From assembly GCA_020809705.1 (NCBI GenBank), contig CP085831.1, positions 4,402,001 through 4,466,000 of the forward strand: DNA of 64,000 bases, in the 5' to 3' direction. Of the stretch, positions 58,501-64,000 are shown piece by piece. The notes below the pieces were generated by a model. It saw only the letters and a list, made by a program, of their open reading frames with translations, was not told the DNA's origin and searched no databases. The position numbers and the translations under genes are program-made. Position 1 is the stretch's first letter. The number at the start of each line of letters is the position of its first letter. This DNA is from Calonectria ilicicola (Eukaryota > Ascomycota > Sordariomycetes > Hypocreales > Nectriaceae).

Positions 58501-61308
58501 ACTTAAGTAGTCTAATATCTAATTCTTCTATAAAGAGTTTTTAGTAAATTTTATACTATAAAGGTATATTATATAATCTATTGGTTTCTATTTCTTCTTT
58601 TATTTTCTTAAGGTTTTTATTAATTTATTAGAACTATATTCTAAAGTAAATAATTATTTATTATTATTACTTTTTTTAATTATTTTTATATTTATATTTA
58701 GTTCTTTTAGATAGTGAAGATTCTTCTTTACTTATATCTTCTACTTAGTTAGGGCTAGAAGTTCAAGATCTCTTAGTTAGGTTTATAGAAATATTATTAG
58801 TTATATTATACTCTTTATATATTTATACCTAGCTAGTATACTAATAGATATTAGGGTTATACTTATATAACTATAGGTACCTTAAAACTAGATTATATTG
58901 TCTAATATTAATAATATTAAAAATTATCTTTTAATTTTTCCCTTTAATAAAGATCTTTAAATAATTAATCTTCTTATCTATAATATTATTATTATATCTA
59001 AAGAGTATTCTTTTTATATTAATAACTTTATAAAGGTTGACTTTTATTATCTATAGTAGCTAAAGTTTATTGACTACTTGAGAGTTAATATAATCCTATT
59101 TAGCTCTACTATCTATTATAATATTATATTACTTTCTTTTAATTTTTATTTTTATTTCTAATTATTATTAAGGTTATTCTTTGATTGTTGAGTATAAAGC
59201 CTTCTTAAGGAGTTCTTTTAATAACTCTAGGGGTAGCTGCTCCTATTGCTCTTTTATAGAGGGTGTTTGTTATTTTTTGCCTTTATTTAATATTAAGTTA
59301 TTACTTTATTTATTATATATATATTATACTTAAAATCTTAATATTTATTTTATAATAATTTATTATAATTAAGGAACTTAAGTTTATTTAATTTTAATAT
59401 AATAAATTAATAGTAGAGGTTTTTTTCTATTACTTTATATTAATTAAATTCCTTTTTATAAATATAATAAATAATTATATCTTCTATTTAAATAAGAAAG
59501 TATATTATATATTACTTTTATTCTATATATATAAAGTAATTATAATTATAATAACTTATTTATAAAATATCTCTATACTTTTTATATACTATATCTAGCT
59601 TAAGATTATCTTTTTTATATTAGATAGGTTAGGGGTTAAGATTTCTAGATTGTTACTTACTTTAGGCTAGTAGGAAGACTTTATCTTTATCCTATAATAA
59701 TTCCTTAATTTATTAGATTATTCTTTATATATTAGTTGTTCATTTTCTTTTTCTATATTTATTATAGGTATAAATATCCTACTAAGCTAAAGATTTATTA
59801 GTATAGATGTCTATTATAGATGCCAGGATTCTAATTTTCTTAACTCTTTTTAACTATTTATATAATAAGTAGGCTTTACCTTTTTTCTATATTAACTATA
59901 TTTTATAAATAGTTTTATTAATTTCTTATTATAAAATAAATTTAATTTTATAAAATTTATAATTTTTTTTTATTATTTAATAATAATAATAGATTTATAT
60001 TTAATAATAATAATAAGGATAGTTTTTCCTATAAAGTTATTTTTTCCTTCTAATATAAAGGTCTATTCCTTCTATATTTTATTAATAGATTTTTTAATAA
60101 TATTAAACTACTTTCTCTCTTAAATAGATTTAAATTGATTTTCTATTTTAAAAGAGTGATATTTAAAGGATTTATATTCTTTCTTTTTATAATTAAAACA
60201 TATAATCTTAGGTTTATTCTTTTATTAGGTTACATTTAATTCCATAGGTTCTAAGTGGGTTCTATATGCTATACTTTTAGTTCATTTGGCTCTAGAGTTA
60301 GTAGGTTAGGTCTTAAGTTTTTGGTTTTTTTATTGTTTTCTTTTAAATTGTTAATTATTGATTTATATTGTATAGGTTATATATTTGAAGAATTCTATAG
60401 GAAGTTCTAAGAGTTAATATATTTTATTTTAGATATTTTTCTTAAATTATTTATAGAATTTATTAATTATTATTTCTTCTATTTAATTAAATTTAGCTAT
60501 ATGGTATTAGAAGTTAAAAAGAAAATTATTATAAGATCCTTTCTAAGATAACTTATTTAGTTCTCTTAGAGCAATTTATTTTTTATTAATTATTCTAAAT
60601 TAAATTTAAAATTTCTTTTTAAAATTATTAAAGAAATTAAAGAGTTTTTAAATTATATTATTAACTCAATCCTATAATATAATAATAAAGATTTTAAAAT
60701 ATTTAAATATAATTCTTAATATCTTTCCTTCTAATTATTTTATAATATATTAAACTCTTAATCTCTTACTTTATTTAAATATTAAGAGATAAAGAGATTA
60801 GTAGCTCTTAACTTATATAAGCTATTTATATAGAATAGTAATATCTTCTCCTTATATAGATAGTTCTTTAGACTTGATTACTTCTCTAGGGTCTTTTCTA
60901 TAAGTAGTAAAGTTATTAAGTTCTTATAGGTATTATTAATAGTTTTAGGTTATATTTATTTGCTATTATCCTAGGGTATTTATAATATCCTTAAGATCTT
61001 ATATATTATTTATTTTATTAAATCTTTATTATAAAAATTTATATTAAATAATAAATTAATTAAGTAATTTATTTAATTTTTAATTTTCTTATTTAAGTTT
61101 TTAATAATATCTCTTATCTAGATTATCTTTTTTACTACTAACTTCTTCAAAGGCTTCTATCCCTAGGTCCCTGTTGTAGTTTATAAATACATTTTCCTAT
61201 AGTTAATCCTGTAGTAAGCTAATAGAGGTGCTTAGGATTAGAGTAGATATATTGGCAATATTATTTAATTGAAGATATAGGTAATTAATTAAATAAAAGC
61301 TTTTAATA

Positions 61309-61703
61309 TATAATAATCTAATTAATTTCCTAATTAAATAAACTAATTAAAGTAAAGGATTAATATTAATAAGATAATTAGATATATTATAATAATAGAA
61401 TAATAAAAATATTATATTAAATAATAATTAATTACAATTAAGATAACCAAATTATATTAAAAGCTAATTAATATTAACCATAAAGGCAGATTCTAATCTA
61501 TTTATATACTATTATCCTAATAAACACTCACTATATTAGTTCTATCTAAGGTATTAGTAATTAGGTTAGTGATTATAAGGTAATCACCAATAATATAAGT
61601 AATTATAAGTAAATACTTCCTTATTAATTAGTGTGGGGTTATAGGGTAAGTAGGTGCTAGTTCTGCCGCCATAGACCGCCTAGGTGTGTCATGGGTCATA
61701 ACG
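61309..61703 (-). repeat. LTR (5' LTR of the leftward element)
   Basis: Second 395-bp LTR copy. Its inner left part is converted to A+T (TATAATAATCTA where the other copy has TGTAACGATCTA). Its outer right part keeps G+C (GTTCTGCCGCCATAGACCGC). Followed directly by TAAAG. Confidence 0.85.
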
Positions 61704-62290
61704 TAAAGTTTATATTTTTTAGATTATTTTCTTATAAAGTAATATTAATTACCTTTTAATATTAATTATTTTATTATTTTATTTATTCTTAATTATATTA
61801 ATTATTTAAATCTTAAATGCTCAAGGAACAAGAGTTACTTCTTACCTTGATTATGTTCTAGGGGGATAATGACTAGGGTAAAGTAGAAATAATTCGATAT
61901 TTATTGATTTAATTGATCTTAAGTTACCTAATATTAATTCTAGGTTTTTTATTGCCTTTTATAGCTTTTAATAAGCTACCTAAAGCTTTTATAGATTTTT
62001 TAAGGTTTATTTAGATATTATTTATAATATTTAAATTTATAATAAATATAATTTTAAATTATAAAAAAAATAATATAAGTTAAAAAGATTTATTTTTTTT
62101 TATTTTTATTTTTATTAATTATTATAAAATTATTTTATTTTTTTTATATTAATTATTATTTTAATTATATTTATAATAAGATTTATACTTTTTATATTAT
62201 TATTTTATAAAGTAAGATTAATTATCTTTTAATAAGAATTATTTTATTATTTTATTTATTTTTAATAATATTATTTATTTAAATTTTTAA
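61704..62290. repeat. Rest of unit 1 and unit 2 of the approximately 460-bp tandem repeat
   Basis: 61717-61816 and about 62187-62290 align with each other (shared core ttttattattttatttatt, and attaccttttaatattaatt against attatcttttaataagaatt). 61817-62186 aligns with 54244-54589. Joining across the retrotransposon gives two head-to-tail units of roughly 460 bp. Confidence 0.6.
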
Positions 62291-64000
62291 TATTAATATA
62301 ATATTATTTAATAATTTATATTATAATAGTTAGATATAAAGACTATATTAGTTATACTTTAGGGGCTTTTTATTACTATTTATTTTAGCCTCTTTAAATT
62401 TTACTATAACTTATTCCAATATATAATCTTAAACCTTATAATTAGTATATATAAAAGCTATTATATATATAAGATTTTTCTTAAAATAGGATATTATTGT
62501 TAGAATTATAATATTTTATTGGGATAGATTATAGAGCTTTTTAAGATTAAAAGTAATATCTTAGATAATATATAGTAAAAATAATAGTTTTTAATATTAT
62601 TTAATTTAATAAGAAGTTTAACTAGAGGTTTAAAATAGATAATAAATAATAGAAATATTTAATACTTAGAATATATTTTATTAATAATAATCTTTTATAA
62701 TTTATATATTATATTATTAATAATTTTAAAGTTAAGATTTTTATTTTTATTAATAATTACTTTTATATTAGGTATAAATATAAATATAATTAGGATTAGA
62801 TAGCTACTATTATTTTTAAAATCTATTATAAGCTATATTTCTCTTTTACTTATTATTACCTTCTTTCTACCTGCTTATATATACTAAGGTAAAAATAAGC
62901 AGGCTACTTTTTTCTTTTTTTTATTAATCTAAAGTTACCTTTATATTTAGATTCTAATGATTAGAATTTAAGGGTATAATTATAGTAATACTAATGCTTT
63001 AAGAGATTGCCTAGCTTTTATAAAAGTATTTATTATTAAGGAGCTTTATATTAATTTTATTTTATTTTTTTTATTAAATTTATTATAATAATCTTTATAA
63101 TTATAGGTCTTTAGCTATTTATATTTATTTATTAAATAAAATAATATTTATAAATTTTTATTAAAGATATTAGGCTAATTATAATTCTTTATTAGTAATA
63201 TTATTATTTAGGGTAAGAATAGATCTGTCCTTTACTAGTTGAAATTAGCTAAAGTCTCTAAAAATAAAATTATTAAGATTCTTCTAAAATCTTAATTTAT
63301 TCTATAAAATTAGTATATTTACTTATTTATTATATAAAATATATATATATTAAGTATATTAATCTTATTAATAATAAAAAACTACTTTTCCTTCTAATTT
63401 ATTTACTTTACTATATTAATATAAATTTTAATAAACTTTATTATAAATAAATCTTTAATTTTAATCTAATAGATTATATAAAGTATTACTTTATTAATAT
63501 AAATAATTATTACTTTAAATAATATTATTATTAGAAGTTAATATAAAATACTTTTATAAAAGAAGATCTCTACTAATACCTTTATAACCTTGGATTTTCT
63601 AGTATTACTTTTATTACCTAGGAACTAGTAGAATTATAGTACCCTTATATTAATTTTATTATTTTAACCTTTATTATTAATTTATTTAATTTAATTTAAA
63701 TAATAATAAAATAAAAGAAATATAATTTTTTATTATTTATTAAATATTTTTTTATTTATAATACTTTTTTTAATTTATTTAAATATTATTTTAAATATAT
63801 ATTATATTATAATTATAATTTATTATATATATTAAATATTTAATTTTATTATTTTTATTAAATTATTTTCAAACCTAATAATAATATTATTTATTAATAA
63901 ATCTATTTCTTACTTAGTATTATTAAAGTATTTTATTATATTATCTTTTAAAATCCTTATCTTTATTTTCTTTAATTCTTTATTCTACTAACTTTTTATA
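62291..64000. other. A+T-rich, RIP-like sequence without genes
   Basis: Overwhelmingly A+T, with no open frame of note on either strand. Probably further RIP-mutated repeats, but I cannot recognise a family or boundaries. Confidence 0.6.

Larger units (their letters stand above)
54590..61703 (-). mobile_element. RIP-degraded Ty3/gypsy-type LTR retrotransposon
   Basis: A 7.1-kb element bounded by two aligned 395-bp LTRs and flanked by a direct TAAAG (54585-54589 and 61704-61708), a likely 5-bp target duplication. The interior is almost entirely A+T, and all frames are broken by stops. On the minus strand, decayed reverse-transcriptase blocks are readable: a VMSFRFIN-like segment followed by SFQR around 58050-58100, a YLNNILIF-like degenerate catalytic block near 57980-58020, and a following IKPKKSKF-like segment. 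Near 60180-60210 a CCHC-like nucleic-acid-binding knuckle relic is seen. The knuckle lying to the right of the RT puts gag at right and pol at left, so the element is transcribed leftward. LTR differences are nearly all C/T and G/A, as expected for repeat-induced point mutation. Confidence 0.85.

Noticed and set aside
62330..63000. Possible DNA-transposon relic
   Set aside because: Some stretches look like decayed coding sequence, but no transposase signature or terminal inverted repeats could be read through the A+T enrichment.

Overview
This window reads as a filamentous ascomycete (Pezizomycotina). Genes carry 45-80 nt introns with GT..AG ends and CTRAC-like branch points. The families are typical of moulds: modular NRPSs, a Zn2Cys6-type regulator and a 14-TM MFS transporter. 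The right end is an A+T-rich block carrying the C-to-T/G-to-A signature of repeat-induced point mutation (RIP). No genus is assigned. All gene models were spliced by eye.

Layout. 0.4-5.3 kb: an MFS drug:H+ antiporter (-), a medium-chain reductase of the enoyl-thioester-reductase type (+) and a carboxymuconolactone-decarboxylase-like protein (-). 7.0-38.2 kb: the core of a nonribosomal peptide cluster. It holds NRPS1 (2559 aa, C-A-T-C-A-T-C), an F-box-like protein, a small alpha/beta-barrel-like protein and NRPS2 (3503 aa, half-C-A-T-C-A-T-C-A-T-reductase). These are followed by a 3-dehydroshikimate dehydratase-like enzyme, a pathway-type fungal regulator, a class III aminotransferase and a ketopantoate-reductase-family enzyme. 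38.8-43.8 kb: a homeodomain/C2H2 regulator and an ARO8-like aminotransferase pseudogene. 44.4-53.0 kb: a Thr-rich secreted protein, tRNA-Val(AAC), a membrane protein with a bZIP-like basic region, and a single-pass surface protein. 54.2-64 kb: a gene-free A+T-rich island with a RIP-mutated Ty3/gypsy retrotransposon (395-bp LTRs, TAAAG target duplication) inserted in a roughly 460-bp tandem repeat.

Working hypothesis. NRPS1 has no release domain and ends in a condensation domain; NRPS2 ends in a thioester reductase. Together they could build a peptide of up to five units released as an aldehyde or alcohol. The first A domain of each synthetase has Ser where the amino-group-binding Asp235 normally sits, so both may load non-amino acids. 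Two neighbours could supply them: the dehydroshikimate dehydratase (protocatechuate) and the ketopantoate-reductase relative (alpha-hydroxy acids, as in enniatin/beauvericin clusters).

The cluster also looks damaged. The regulator lacks one of six zinc cysteines, one aminotransferase carries a 4-bp duplication with an immediate stop, and the other has two in-frame stops. The two NRPS frames are intact. The assembly-line genes may therefore survive in a locus that is losing its accessory functions.
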